DNA of 64,000 nucleotides from CAYMUN01 sp964393835. Its GTDB lineage: Bacteria; Patescibacteriota; Saccharimonadia; Saccharimonadales; UBA4665. Position 1 is the first letter of the stretch; every line of letters starts with the position of its first letter. The stretch is taken from the NCBI GenBank assembly GCA_964393835.1, contig CAYMUN010000002.1:1-64000 (forward strand), given 5' to 3'. The position numbers were made by a program, and so were the translations under genes. Shown piece after piece: positions 7,950-16,113 of the stretch. The notes under the pieces are model-generated. The model was not told the origin of the DNA, did not search any database, and saw only the letters and a list, made by a program, of their open reading frames with translations.

Positions 7950-8096
7950 CTATTTTTTGATAGTTGGCAATACTACGGTTATTAGTTCGTCGGTCTGCTT
8001 CTGTCGCTCTGTTGTCTTCGGCGGAGTATGCTTTTTACTCCTGTAAGCAATCACAAACAGAAAACACATGGCTAGACCCACCACTAATACGGTCAT
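7950..8096 (-). CDS. small single-pass membrane protein, 48 aa
   Basis: The protein begins MTVLVVGLAMCFLFVIAY, one hydrophobic helix, followed by RSKKH and a charged cytoplasmic-type tail. The ATG is 5 nt after the stop of the DUF4352-like gene, and a GAGGTG SD overlaps that junction, so translation is probably coupled. It is a plausible membrane partner of that protein. Between 7752 and 7949 I see only two adjacent hairpins (about 7802-7850: GTCGCAC/GTGCGCGAC-like, then ACCC/GGGT followed by T6 on the plus strand). Confidence 0.55.
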   Translation of the reverse strand: MTVLVVGLAMCFLFVIAYRSKKHTPPKTTERQKQTDELITVVLPTIKK

Positions 8097-8101
8097 CACC
8101 T

Positions 8102-8692
8102 CTACTTAACCTGAACGATAGCACGGTCAGCGTGGTAAGCGTCTGGCTTCCAGATGACGTACTGGTGACCGTCTTCTACTGGTGCCTCGAAGACCACCTT
8201 ACCAGTGACTTTTCCACCAGCTACGATGTCACCAGAATTCAGAGGGCTAGGCACAGTAGCAAACGTACTATCTAGCACCTGACCACCAGCGGTCTGAATG
8301 CGAAAATACAATGAGTTATAGGACTGTGTCTTATCAGTAGTGTTCTCAAGCGTAACATCAGCCACGACATAGGTTTTGCCATCGGTTGCTTTTTCGTAGT
8401 CGCTGACACTAGCCTCGTACACAACACCGCTAAGTGTCATCTTTACACCACCTACGGTTGCTGTCTCGCCGGGCAATACTTCCACGTCTTTAGGTTGCTT
8501 GTCAGCACGGTCAGCAAACTTATACGTCTTGTCGCCGCTACCACTCTTGCTACTGCCACCACTAGAACTATTTGACGTACTCTTACCACCACCACCGGCA
8601 GCACTAGCTATTACTCCGATCACGATGAACGCCAGAATTACAGTTAGTATCTTGTGCCTTGCGAACCAGCTTTTCTTCTTTTCGTCTGCCAT
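8102..8692 (-). CDS. membrane-anchored DUF4352-like extracellular protein, 196 aa
   Basis: A short basic N-terminus (KKKSWFARHK) precedes one hydrophobic helix (ILTVILAFIVIGVIAS), a Gly/Ser linker, and a beta-rich domain with the spacing of telokin-like DUF4352 (TYVVADVTLENTTDKTQSY, then VAGGKVTGKVVFEAP). It should sit on the outer face of the membrane, anchored by the helix. The -10 TATATT and an AAGGA SD precede ATG 8692. The promoter faces away from the Xre gene, with the 10-bp inverted repeat between them. The function of such proteins on mobile islands is unknown; surface exclusion or adhesion is speculative. Confidence 0.75.
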   Translation of the reverse strand: MADEKKKSWFARHKILTVILAFIVIGVIASAAGGGGKSTSNSSSGGSSKSGSGDKTYKFADRADKQPKDVEVLPGETATVGGVKMTLSGVVYEASVSDYEKATDGKTYVVADVTLENTTDKTQSYNSLYFRIQTAGGQVLDSTFATVPSPLNSGDIVAGGKVTGKVVFEAPVEDGHQYVIWKPDAYHADRAIVQVK

Positions 8693-8772
8693 CTCTGAAA
8701 TCCTTCCTTGATTGTTGGCTTTAATATACCCCTATTAGCTCCATCTGTAAATAGACCAGATAAAAGCAAAAG

Positions 8773-8805
8773 ATAAACAGTTGGTTTATGTTACTAACTG
8801 TTTAT
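8773..8805. promoter_or_regulatory. 10-bp inverted repeat, candidate Xre operator
   Basis: ATAAACAGTT (8773-8782) and AACTGTTTAT (8796-8805) form a perfect inverted repeat with a 13-nt spacer. It covers the -35 region of the leaderless promoter of the Xre gene (-10 TACGAT 8812-8817) and lies upstream of the divergent DUF4352-like gene, the standard place for an autorepressor site. Confidence 0.6.
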
Positions 8806-8823
8806 TATTTCTACGATTACAGT

Positions 8824-9042
8824 ATGACTGAACAGAAGCTGATGAAAGCCTTTGGCAAGCGTGTTGCAGAAGTCCGAAAAAGCCGAGGCATTACACAGCA
8901 ACAACTGGCAGAGCTTACGGGCATGAGCGTAGTAGCTATTGCCTACATTGAAACTGGCAAGCGTTGGGCTAGAATGGGAACGCTAAGCAAAATAGCCAAG
9001 CACCTCAAGGTAGAGATTAGCGAATTGTTTCGCGGAGTATAA
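8824..9042 (+). CDS. Xre-family HTH transcriptional regulator, 72 aa
   Basis: Essentially a lone Cro/CI-type helix-turn-helix: FGKRVAEVRKSRGITQQQLAELTGMSVVAIAYIETGKRWARMGTLSKIAKHLKV (given as consecutive pieces). The recognition-helix region is GMSVVAIAYIETG. ATG 8824 is exactly 7 nt after TACGAT, so it is leaderless; the in-frame start at 8788 lies in the operator region and is rejected. It probably binds the 8773-8805 repeat, represses itself and the divergent membrane gene, and may control the recombinase downstream. The 223 nt to the recombinase hold only AT-rich promoter-like sequence. Confidence 0.9.
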   Translation: MTEQKLMKAFGKRVAEVRKSRGITQQQLAELTGMSVVAIAYIETGKRWARMGTLSKIAKHLKVEISELFRGV

Positions 9043-9265
9043 CTTTACCCGACTTTCGTCAAGGAAACGATCCTAGACCCCTCTCCGCACGTTCCAGAGG
9101 GTACTTCCGTTCATCTTTCGCTATTCGTAAGCTGATAGCGACAGCTCCCAATTTTTATCCTGTAATATCGTTGTAAATTAGTCATTAAACGATAAACTTC
9201 TTATACTCTAGCTGCTTGTATAAACCTGTGACGGAATACATATAGTTCTGTACACTATCTGTTAC

Positions 9266-11089
9266 ATGGAAGATAGTACTGGTGAACGCAAAAAACGTGT
9301 TAAGGTTCTCGCTGACGAGGCCGAGCTTGTTAAGGTGCAGAAGCAACAAGCATTCACATCTGAATACCGTGAGAAAGCCTTTGGCAGTAGTGAACGTGAC
9401 GTCAATGAGTTACTAGATTATTTTGCTGCAACAACTGAAGGCTCTAAGAAGATATTGCCTCTAGAGAAACGCCGTTACATTATCTACTTACGTAAGTCCA
9501 CCGATGATCCCAAGAAGCAAGTGCGCTCAATAGAAGACCAGCGTGATGAGTGTAAAGAGCTGGCAGAACGAATGGGCTTAGACCCAGAGAAGATTCCTAT
9601 AATTACGGAGCGTTTGTCTGCTCGAAAATCTAGTGCCCTCGTGCCAAAATCAAAAAAACGCGTGCAATTTGACGATATGCTCCAAGCCTTCAGAACGGGT
9701 AAATATCATGGGCTAATTTCTTGGTCGCCAGACCGCCTATCCCGCAACATGAAAGACGCTGGCGAAATCATCGAAATGGTAGACGAAGAATATATTCAAG
9801 ACCTTGCATTCTGTACATATCAGTTTGAGAACTCGCCAAACGGCAAGATGATGTTGGGCATACTATTCGCCACATCTAAACAATACTCTGACAAATTAGC
9901 CGTAGATGTTAAGCGTGGTACTGACGGCAACGTAAAAGACGGTAAGTACAATGGAGCCACCAAAAAGGGCTACTACGTAGACGCTACAACTGGTTACTTT
10001 ATGCCCGATGAGTACAATTGGAACCTACTACGCAAAGCAGTGGACATGAGGTTGTATGAGGGCGAGAACAATACCGTAATCGCTGACTTCTTGAAAGACG
10101 CAAAACTGACGGAGCGTAAAGACCCAGACGAACCACGAACACTGGTTAAAGTTACTAAGCAGATGGTGGGCAACATCTTTGAGGACTCATTTTACTGCGG
10201 GTTATACAAGTACGGGGATAAGCTGGCAAACCTCATTGACCTATATAACTTTAAGCCGCTTATTACGGCAGACGAATACATATTGCTTAACAGTGAGGTC
10301 GCTAAAAACTTCGGCAGGACTACAACTGTTAAAACTAACCGCAACCAACGGCTTGATTATGGTTTGCTACACAATAAAGTAATTTGTGAATACTGTGATG
10401 TGCCGATGCAGTTCCAGCACCAGGTACTCAAGCGTGGCAAGAACACTGGCAGATGGGTTATTAGCTTCTACTGTCGCAACAAGACCTGCCTACGACACGA
10501 TCAAGCAGCACAGAAGGAAAAGGGCATTAAATTATCTAAAAGCATACGTGCCAAGTACGTTCTCGCGGGCATAGAATGGCAGCTACGTCACCTGACTAAA
10601 CAGAGTGAGCGAGCTTATGATATGTATATAGATGGTCTTGAGCAACGTATCGCTGCTAACAGGTCTATACTCAACACCAAACTTTCCCAAGCCAAGCAGT
10701 CCCTACGTGATAACGAAAAGCTCTATACACGTTATCAAAATTTCCAAGTCGACAACCTCAGGGAGTACGAAAAACATCACAGTGGTAAACTTGAGCAACA
10801 TCAAGAGCTAATACACTTCTACGATGACGCCGTAAAAGAAAATAAGACTAAATTAAAGGAGCTAGACGCAGACTTGCCTAAGAAGCAAGATTTCTACGAA
10901 CTTACACGTTCTAAGGTGTTAGACCTACTAAGCACGGAGGATATTATGGTTGTTGACGCGATATGCCGTGAGTTCGTTGCGAACCTACACGCTGGAAACG
11001 ATTCTGTATCTGTTATAAAACTAAATCCACCATACGATTTGATGGTGGATTTGGACAAAATATCTCGTGGTCGGGGAGACAGGATTTGA
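9266..11089 (+). CDS. large serine recombinase (integrase) of island 1
   Basis: A 607-aa site-specific recombinase. A 70-aa N-terminal extension precedes the resolvase domain, whose nucleophilic Ser is in YLRKSTDD (about residue 76), followed by SWSPDRLSRNMKDAGEI. The recombinase domain, a zinc ribbon (CEYCDVPM and CRNKTC), a long coiled coil (residues about 450-560) and a leucine-rich end follow. The last residues (RGRGDRI) and the stop are antisense sequence of tRNA-Pro(TGG). TACACT (9251-9256) puts the transcript start 2-3 nt before the ATG. Joining the island ends replaces the last four residues with a 50-residue tail encoded at 6341-6490. Confidence 0.95.
   Translation: MEDSTGERKKRVKVLADEAELVKVQKQQAFTSEYREKAFGSSERDVNELLDYFAATTEGSKKILPLEKRRYIIYLRKSTDDPKKQVRSIEDQRDECKELAERMGLDPEKIPIITERLSARKSSALVPKSKKRVQFDDMLQAFRTGKYHGLISWSPDRLSRNMKDAGEIIEMVDEEYIQDLAFCTYQFENSPNGKMMLGILFATSKQYSDKLAVDVKRGTDGNVKDGKYNGATKKGYYVDATTGYFMPDEYNWNLLRKAVDMRLYEGENNTVIADFLKDAKLTERKDPDEPRTLVKVTKQMVGNIFEDSFYCGLYKYGDKLANLIDLYNFKPLITADEYILLNSEVAKNFGRTTTVKTNRNQRLDYGLLHNKVICEYCDVPMQFQHQVLKRGKNTGRWVISFYCRNKTCLRHDQAAQKEKGIKLSKSIRAKYVLAGIEWQLRHLTKQSERAYDMYIDGLEQRIAANRSILNTKLSQAKQSLRDNEKLYTRYQNFQVDNLREYEKHHSGKLEQHQELIHFYDDAVKENKTKLKELDADLPKKQDFYELTRSKVLDLLSTEDIMVVDAICREFVANLHAGNDSVSVIKLNPPYDLMVDLDKISRGRGDRI
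11068..11073 (+). repeat. right attachment-site core of island 1 (tRNA-Pro CCA end)
   Basis: TGGTCG is the complement of the ACCA end and last pair of tRNA-Pro(TGG), and repeats 6334-6339. It lies inside the recombinase reading frame, in codons CGT-GGT-CG. Confidence 0.6.
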
Positions 11090-11144
11090 ACCTGCGACCT
11101 CGCGGTCCCAAACCGCGCGCGCTACCAAACTGCGCCACTCCCCG
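11068..11144 (-). tRNA. tRNA-Pro(TGG), island 1 target
   Basis: The minus strand reads CGGGGAG...CTCCCCG with the loop TTTGGGA, anticodon TGG, and an encoded CCA. Its 3' end overlaps the last codons of the recombinase on the opposite strand, so insertion has left the tRNA intact. A TATAAT on the minus strand (around 11172-11177) lies some 30 nt upstream and is a likely promoter. Confidence 0.95.
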
Positions 11145-11201
11145 TTATTTATTCCCTCGCTCAGGGGTTGATTATATACAAAAATCTCCCTCATGGCCAC
11201 C

Positions 11202-11996
11202 TCAGAGTATCTGTTGGATTTGCTCGATAGAATCGGCCAGGCCACTTTCGTTAGTGCTGATCAGGACGGCGTTGAATTGGCGCGGGCCAGATGTTTCAAG
11301 AATGTTGCGGGTTTGCTGGCCGTCGCGCCAACGCGGGATGACACTGTTATAGGTCACTCCAAGTGAAGCATCCAGCACGCCGCACATACCGACGTCACTA
11401 ATATGCGCCGTGCCGCTGGGTAGCACCCGGGCGTCGGCGGTGGGTACGTGCCAGTGATCGCCAACTACCATGGTCACCCGGCCGTCCAAATAGTGACCGA
11501 TGACAACTTTTTCACTAGAGTAGTCACCGTGAAAATTAACAATGACGGCGTCTTTTTTGATGTCTTTTTGGCTGCCTAAAATCCGGTCGGCAACTTTGAG
11601 CGGATTATCTACAGGCTTATCCGAATCCTTGCCCACGATGTGCCCCAATAGGCTAATTACTAAAGTCATCTTACCATTTAGCTGAATGTATTTATGCCCC
11701 AAGCCAGGCGTGCCTGCGGGATAATTTGCCGGCCGGATAATCGGCTGCGTCGGGTCATTCAAGGCTGCGATGATTTCCTCGCGGTGCAAGCTCCAGTTTC
11801 CTCCAGTACAAAAATCCACCCCAGCCTTTCTAAGCCGCGCGAAATCCGCCAGACTGACGCCCTTGCCCTCAGTTACGTTTTCGGCTTGAGCAATCACCAG
11901 GTCAATCGATTTTTCGCGGCGCAATTCAGGCAGGATCTGGTCAATAACCTGGAGCCCGGCTTCACCCATAACATCACCGACGTACAAAATATTCAT
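11202..11996 (-). CDS. ymdB: YmdB-family metallophosphoesterase
   Basis: This 264-aa cytoplasmic phosphodiesterase belongs to the TIGR00282/YmdB family. It begins MNILYVGDVMGEAGLQ (metal-binding Asp) and contains AENVTEGKG, GGNWSLHR, VNFHGDYSSEK and GDHWHVPTADAR, which give the binuclear metal ligands (Asp, Glu, Asn, His). In Bacillus, YmdB hydrolyses 2',3'- and 3',5'-cAMP and affects RNA decay and biofilm. It starts 15 nt after the stop of rny, the same pairing as in Firmicutes, which implies an operon and a shared role in RNA turnover. Confidence 0.93.
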   Translation of the reverse strand: MNILYVGDVMGEAGLQVIDQILPELRREKSIDLVIAQAENVTEGKGVSLADFARLRKAGVDFCTGGNWSLHREEIIAALNDPTQPIIRPANYPAGTPGLGHKYIQLNGKMTLVISLLGHIVGKDSDKPVDNPLKVADRILGSQKDIKKDAVIVNFHGDYSSEKVVIGHYLDGRVTMVVGDHWHVPTADARVLPSGTAHISDVGMCGVLDASLGVTYNSVIPRWRDGQQTRNILETSGPRQFNAVLISTNESGLADSIEQIQQIL

Positions 11997-12010
11997 GAAG
12001 CTCTCTGTGG

Positions 12011-13519
12011 CTACTTGGCGAATTCTACGGCGCGGGTTTCGCGGATGACGTTGACTTTGATGGTGCCGGGATATTGCATGGTCGATTCGATCTTGGTGGC
12101 GATGTCGCGGGCCAGCTTAATAGCGCTAAGGTCATCAATCTGCTGGGGTTTTACAAACACCCGGACTTCACGGCCGGCACTGATGGCGTAGGATTTTTCG
12201 ATGCCGGGGAAGCCGTTGGCGACGTTTTCCAGGTCGCGCATACGGTCACCGAAATTCTCGGCGCTGATGTTGCGAGCACCGGGACGCGAGGCGCTGATGG
12301 CATCAACCGTCCGGATGATTAGGGCCTCGACACTGGTGGCTTCGACATCGTCATGATGCTGCTCGGCCGCCAGGGCTACTTCCTCGGGGGCGCCGTATTT
12401 GCGCAGCATTTCACCAGATATGTGGTGATGCTTGCCTTCCATTTTGTGGGTCAAAGCTTTGCCGAGATCATGCACCAGGGCAGCGTACTTGGAAATTTTG
12501 ATGTCAGCGCCAACCTCTTCGGCGATAACACCGGCGATGTGGGCCATTTCAGTGGAGTGCTTGAGGACGTTTTGGCCATAGCTAGTGCGGTATTTGAGCT
12601 CACCTAGCAGCTGTAAAATCTCTTTAGGGATGCCGATGACACCGACCTCACGGGCAGCGTCCTCACCGGCTCGCATGACGTCTTTTTCGACGTTCTTTTG
12701 GGCTTTCTCGACGACTTCTTCGATGCGTCCGGGATGGATGCGGCCGTCTTTGATCAGCATTTCCATTGTCTGGCGAGCGACTTCCCGCCTCACTGGGTCA
12801 AAACTGCTCAGCACAATGTAACCCGGGGTATCATCAACCATAATATCGACGCCGGTGGCTCGTTGCAGAGCCTGGATGTTGCGGCCCTCTTTGCCAATGA
12901 TCCGGCCTTTCATCTCATCATCTTCCAGCTTGAGACTGGTAACGGTACGCTCGGCAGTAACTTCACTAGCCATGCGTTCCATAGCGGTAGTGATGATCAA
13001 CGCCGCTTTTTCTTCAGCGTTATCACGGGCCTCATTTTGAAGCTTATTGACTAAGCCAATCAGATCCTGGCGGATATCACGCTCGGTCATCTGCATCAGT
13101 TTTTCGGCAGCCTCGGTCTTGCTGAGCTTGGCGATTTTTTCCAGCTTGTCCTGCTGCTTACTGCGGATGTCACGAATTTCATTTTTAAGCTCTTCTACTT
13201 CGGCTTCGTTTTTGCGGAGCGACTCACTGCGCTTATCAAGCTCGTCGAGTTTTTTATCGAGGGCTTCTTCGCGGGTGACCAGCCGTTGCTCGAGATCTTT
13301 TAATTCTTTGCGTCGATCATGTTCTTCTTTACGGGTTTCTTCGACGGCTTTGTTGGATTCTTCACGAGCCTGGTCGATAAGTTTTTCGGCTTCTTTTTTA
13401 GCTTTTTGTAGTTCCTTTTGAGCTTTTTCTTCGGCCGAGCCCATTTTTTGCTTAGTAATGACGGTTTTAGCGCCAAAACCAGCAATAAGCCCTGCAATAG
13501 CAAGCAATGCTTCTAACAT
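12011..13519 (-). CDS. rny: ribonuclease Y
   Basis: A 502-aa membrane-anchored endoribonuclease that starts mRNA decay. The order is an N-terminal transmembrane helix (MLEALLAIAGLIAGFG), a long charged coiled coil (about residues 30-190), a KH RNA-binding domain (GRIIGKEGRNIQALQRATGVD) and an HD domain with the metal pair in VHDLGKALTHK. The length is normal for the family (about 510-520). ATG 13519 begins the membrane helix; an upstream in-frame ATG at 13561 would add 14 residues not typical of the family. A minus-strand TATAAT at 13602-13607 would give a leader of about 80 nt. ymdB follows directly. Confidence 0.96.
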   Translation of the reverse strand: MLEALLAIAGLIAGFGAKTVITKQKMGSAEEKAQKELQKAKKEAEKLIDQAREESNKAVEETRKEEHDRRKELKDLEQRLVTREEALDKKLDELDKRSESLRKNEAEVEELKNEIRDIRSKQQDKLEKIAKLSKTEAAEKLMQMTERDIRQDLIGLVNKLQNEARDNAEEKAALIITTAMERMASEVTAERTVTSLKLEDDEMKGRIIGKEGRNIQALQRATGVDIMVDDTPGYIVLSSFDPVRREVARQTMEMLIKDGRIHPGRIEEVVEKAQKNVEKDVMRAGEDAAREVGVIGIPKEILQLLGELKYRTSYGQNVLKHSTEMAHIAGVIAEEVGADIKISKYAALVHDLGKALTHKMEGKHHHISGEMLRKYGAPEEVALAAEQHHDDVEATSVEALIIRTVDAISASRPGARNISAENFGDRMRDLENVANGFPGIEKSYAISAGREVRVFVKPQQIDDLSAIKLARDIATKIESTMQYPGTIKVNVIRETRAVEFAK

Positions 13520-13718
13520 ACTGTTCCCCTTTATTCCTGAGATCTTTTCGCGGCCCGGCAATCGCTATCACTTCACTAGCCAGCACTCACGCGATCTGTA
13601 AATTATATAACTTGAATGGTTTCAGGATTTAACTAGACGTCTCTCTTACAGGCGCAAGCAAATCTACCTTAAATATACGCTGCTAAGTCCGATTCGGTCA
13701 AATCTGCATCGTAAAATG

Positions 13719-14111
13719 TTATTTTTTAGGCTGGGTGATGTGAGGCAGAGCCCCGTATTCCGGTATTGCCGATCGATCATTACTGCCCTCTAACAGTTTT
13801 TTAATGCCCTGTTGGAGCCAGGCCTTGCCTCCAGTTGCCGCAATCGGCAGATCGTGAGCGCTTGCCAAACTATTCGCCACGCTTAAACCAATTCGTAAAC
13901 CGGTAAAACTACCTGGGCCTTTATAAACGAGGACTGCTTGGATATCATTCCAGGATCGATTGTGACTCGTCAAGACTTCGATTATTTTTTGATGCAGGCT
14001 ATCGGCCAGTTTACGGTGGGCCTCCCAGGTGATATATGTTAACGCTTCGTCATCACTAAAAAGGCCGACTTCGGCGTCGGGTTTATCGGTGCGCAGTGTA
14101 AGGATTAGCAT
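13719..14111 (-). CDS. tsaB: TsaB-like protein, shortened
   Basis: TsaB partners TsaD and TsaE in making the t6A modification of ANN-decoding tRNAs. This version is 130 aa; typical TsaB is about 220-230 aa. It keeps the N-terminal ASKHA lobe (LTLRTDKPDAEVGLF, KGPGSFTGLRIGLSVANSLA), which dimerises with TsaD, but lacks the C-terminal lobe. The tail from about residue 105 is degenerate. It starts 13 nt after the tsaE stop, supporting cotranscription. Shortened TsaB seems common in reduced CPR genomes, so this is probably functional. Confidence 0.85.
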   Translation of the reverse strand: MLILTLRTDKPDAEVGLFSDDEALTYITWEAHRKLADSLHQKIIEVLTSHNRSWNDIQAVLVYKGPGSFTGLRIGLSVANSLASAHDLPIAATGGKAWLQQGIKKLLEGSNDRSAIPEYGALPHITQPKK

Positions 14112-14123
14112 ATAGTTAACATG

Positions 14124-14591
14124 TTAAGCGTCAAGAGGAATTAGGTACTGTAAATTATCCGGGTAGCTAAATAACAGTTGGCGACGGTTTTCATCAGTAC
14201 TTGTCAGGCGGATCAACAATTGCGCGGCAGGGAGCACGTCCCCCACGATCTCAGCCCACTCAATAACGACAACAGCCTGTGGATCAGTGATGATTTCAGC
14301 TATTTCCTGGCGCATGATACCCGGCTCCTGCAAGCGATAAAAATCAAAGTGATGGAGCGTCAAATCGCCCGCCTGGTATTGGTTGCTGAGCGTAAAACTA
14401 GGGCTGCGGACTGTGTCAAGACTGCCCATGCCCCGCGCTAAACCGCGGGCAAAAGCGGTCTTGCCGGCTCCCAGGTCACCGCTTAAGACAATTACCTCGC
14501 CACCTCTAAGTTTGCGACCGATCCGTGTGGCGAGCTCTAAGGTAGCTTTTAAACTGGTAGATTCGGTTTGCCAGGTCTGCGCGGTATTCAT
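14124..14591 (-). CDS. tsaE: TsaE, t6A tRNA modification ATPase
   Basis: A 155-aa P-loop ATPase that cycles the TsaBD complex. The Walker A is SGDLGAGKTAFARGLARG, followed by the switch-like VRSPSFTLSNQY, HHFDFYRL and a Walker B-like VVIEWAE. The length is normal. Its first 29 codons overlap the 3' end of the upstream surface-protein gene by 86 nt in another frame, unusually long; a later start would remove residues usual before the P-loop. Confidence 0.95.
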   Translation of the reverse strand: MNTAQTWQTESTSLKATLELATRIGRKLRGGEVIVLSGDLGAGKTAFARGLARGMGSLDTVRSPSFTLSNQYQAGDLTLHHFDFYRLQEPGIMRQEIAEIITDPQAVVVIEWAEIVGDVLPAAQLLIRLTSTDENRRQLLFSYPDNLQYLIPLDA

Positions 14592-15954
14592 ATGCCCCGT
14601 ATAGTAGCGCGAGGCACGTGACTAGGGCAAGCGACCAGAGGTGCACCGGGCTGCTAGGAGGATCGGCGAGTTGTGCCGAACTTGTTACCGCGGTAGTTGT
14701 TTTTAGCGTTTTCGGGGTGGCAACTTTAGTTTGAGCAGTACTTTTTGTAGTGGTTTTATTTTTGGCGGCGGCTTTTTTACTGCTAATCGGCTGCTCGATG
14801 ACATTGGCCGCACCAGGAGTCAATTTAGTCGTCCAAAGCCATTTTCCCTTGGCAAGAGCCCAAGCCTGACCGTCTTTGGCGGTGCCATATAATGCTGCAG
14901 CCGAGATGCTATTACCAAACGGGTCGAGTAATTTGACCTGGCCACCGCTATTGCTGAGGCTCAATCCAGTATCGAGCGAGTAAAAGGCTGTAAAGCTTTT
15001 GGCAGGTAGGCTGCTACCAGCCGGAAAAGTGTAGAGGCGCAGCGTACTGGTGCCAACCTGTAGGCTAAAGCCAGTTAGGTCAAAGGCTACGGCGTTGGCG
15101 TTATACAATTCTATGAATTCATCGGTATCGTCATTGCCGGTACCGGCTGGATTAGCTAGTAACTCGTTAACCTGCGGTGCCATTAATCCGATGTCACTAG
15201 CTGGCAAACTTGGCGGCAGCAATCCTGTCTCGGCGGGATCGGTTGATACGGTCAAAATCACTACTGGTGGCTCGGTAGGTGGGAGCAACTGGGTCAAGCC
15301 TAGTGGTATGGCAATCGGGATAACTGTCGTGCTGGTCAAGGCGCAGGGGTTACTATTGTCTGGCTGTACGGTTTGCCAGCTACCACCTCCCGGCAAGGTG
15401 ATAAATGGATTACTACGCAGATCGAGCGGTTGGCGCTGTAAAAAGGCATTAGTATTACCGGGCAAGCTCTGGGCACCGCTGGCAGCAGTTTTTGACCAGG
15501 CGACGTAATCTTGTAAAACTGGGGCCACTGAGCCGCCAGGCGCGGACTGATTAAAAGCCAGGACTTCTACTAACCCGGCCGTGCTGGACAAACCCAATGA
15601 CACCGAATCGACGGTCAACTGGTAGCACAAGAGGAGGGCGCTGTCGTTGACCATAAAATACCCATGCGGCGGTACAGTGCCCGACAAAGCTATCAGCTTG
15701 CTGCTGGTTGCTTTGGCCAGATCATAATGGTTGAAGTACTCCAGCTGATATTTACTCATATCGAGCACGGTGTTGGTCGCGTTGTAGAGCGTAATGAACT
15801 GACCATTTGTGCTGGTAATTTTGAGCTGGCTAATGGTGAGGGAGGGGGCATTTGCCGTATCCGCCTGAGCTATAGCCGATTGACCCGTCCAAGCAAAATC
15901 ACACAGCACAATTGCCATGATGACTGCCGATAGTAATCGCTGTTTCCGCCGCAT
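14506..15954 (-). CDS. secreted lamin-tail-domain surface protein, 482 aa
   Basis: The protein has an N-terminal signal or anchor (KQRLLSAVIMAIVLCDFAW), two beta-sandwich lamin-tail-like domains (first about 40-190, with GQFITLYNATNTVLDMSKYQLE; second about 260-380, with DEFIELYNANAVAFDLTGFSL), a low-complexity Lys/Thr/Ala linker, and a C-terminal membrane helix (PVHLWSLALVTCLALLYGAYEY) with a basic tail. This is the layout of a cell-surface protein anchored at the C-terminus. Lamin-tail domains often occur in extracellular nucleases and binding proteins, but no catalytic domain is visible. TACACT 10 nt upstream gives a start site about 3 nt before the ATG. Confidence 0.8.
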   Translation of the reverse strand: MRRKQRLLSAVIMAIVLCDFAWTGQSAIAQADTANAPSLTISQLKITSTNGQFITLYNATNTVLDMSKYQLEYFNHYDLAKATSSKLIALSGTVPPHGYFMVNDSALLLCYQLTVDSVSLGLSSTAGLVEVLAFNQSAPGGSVAPVLQDYVAWSKTAASGAQSLPGNTNAFLQRQPLDLRSNPFITLPGGGSWQTVQPDNSNPCALTSTTVIPIAIPLGLTQLLPPTEPPVVILTVSTDPAETGLLPPSLPASDIGLMAPQVNELLANPAGTGNDDTDEFIELYNANAVAFDLTGFSLQVGTSTLRLYTFPAGSSLPAKSFTAFYSLDTGLSLSNSGGQVKLLDPFGNSISAAALYGTAKDGQAWALAKGKWLWTTKLTPGAANVIEQPISSKKAAAKNKTTTKSTAQTKVATPKTLKTTTAVTSSAQLADPPSSPVHLWSLALVTCLALLYGAYEYRADLANRIYQFKSYLRARHTDRSQT

Positions 15955-16113
15955 AGTAGACTGGAGTGTAGCCAAGGCCCGGCTCCATCTGCAAGCAATA
16001 GCGTGATAAACGCGTCTCAATTATTAAATTTTTTAAGATATGGCTGGCATTAGCCTCTTCTTGTATACTTACGGGGCAGGTTACAATTCGCTTATAAAAT
16101 AAACAATGATCGT

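Larger units (their letters stand above)
6334..11073. mobile_element. island 1: serine-recombinase element in tRNA-Pro(TGG)
   Basis: This 4.7-kb element is bounded by the direct repeat TGGTCG (6334-6339 and 11068-11073); the right copy is the CCA end of tRNA-Pro(TGG). It encodes a serine recombinase reading into the tRNA, an Xre regulator with an operator, a membrane-anchored DUF4352-like protein with a 48-aa membrane partner, and two unknown proteins. I see no replication or transfer genes, so mobility beyond excision and insertion would need help. The boundary call rests on the repeat and on restoration of the recombinase frame across the joined ends. Confidence 0.75.

Noticed and set aside
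7964..8275. Plus-strand 103-aa frame
   Set aside because: It lies antisense to the DUF4352-like and 48-aa genes, which have SD, membrane helix and domain support.
12698..13421. Plus-strand frames of 118-124 aa
   Set aside because: Antisense to the RNase Y coiled coil and KH region.
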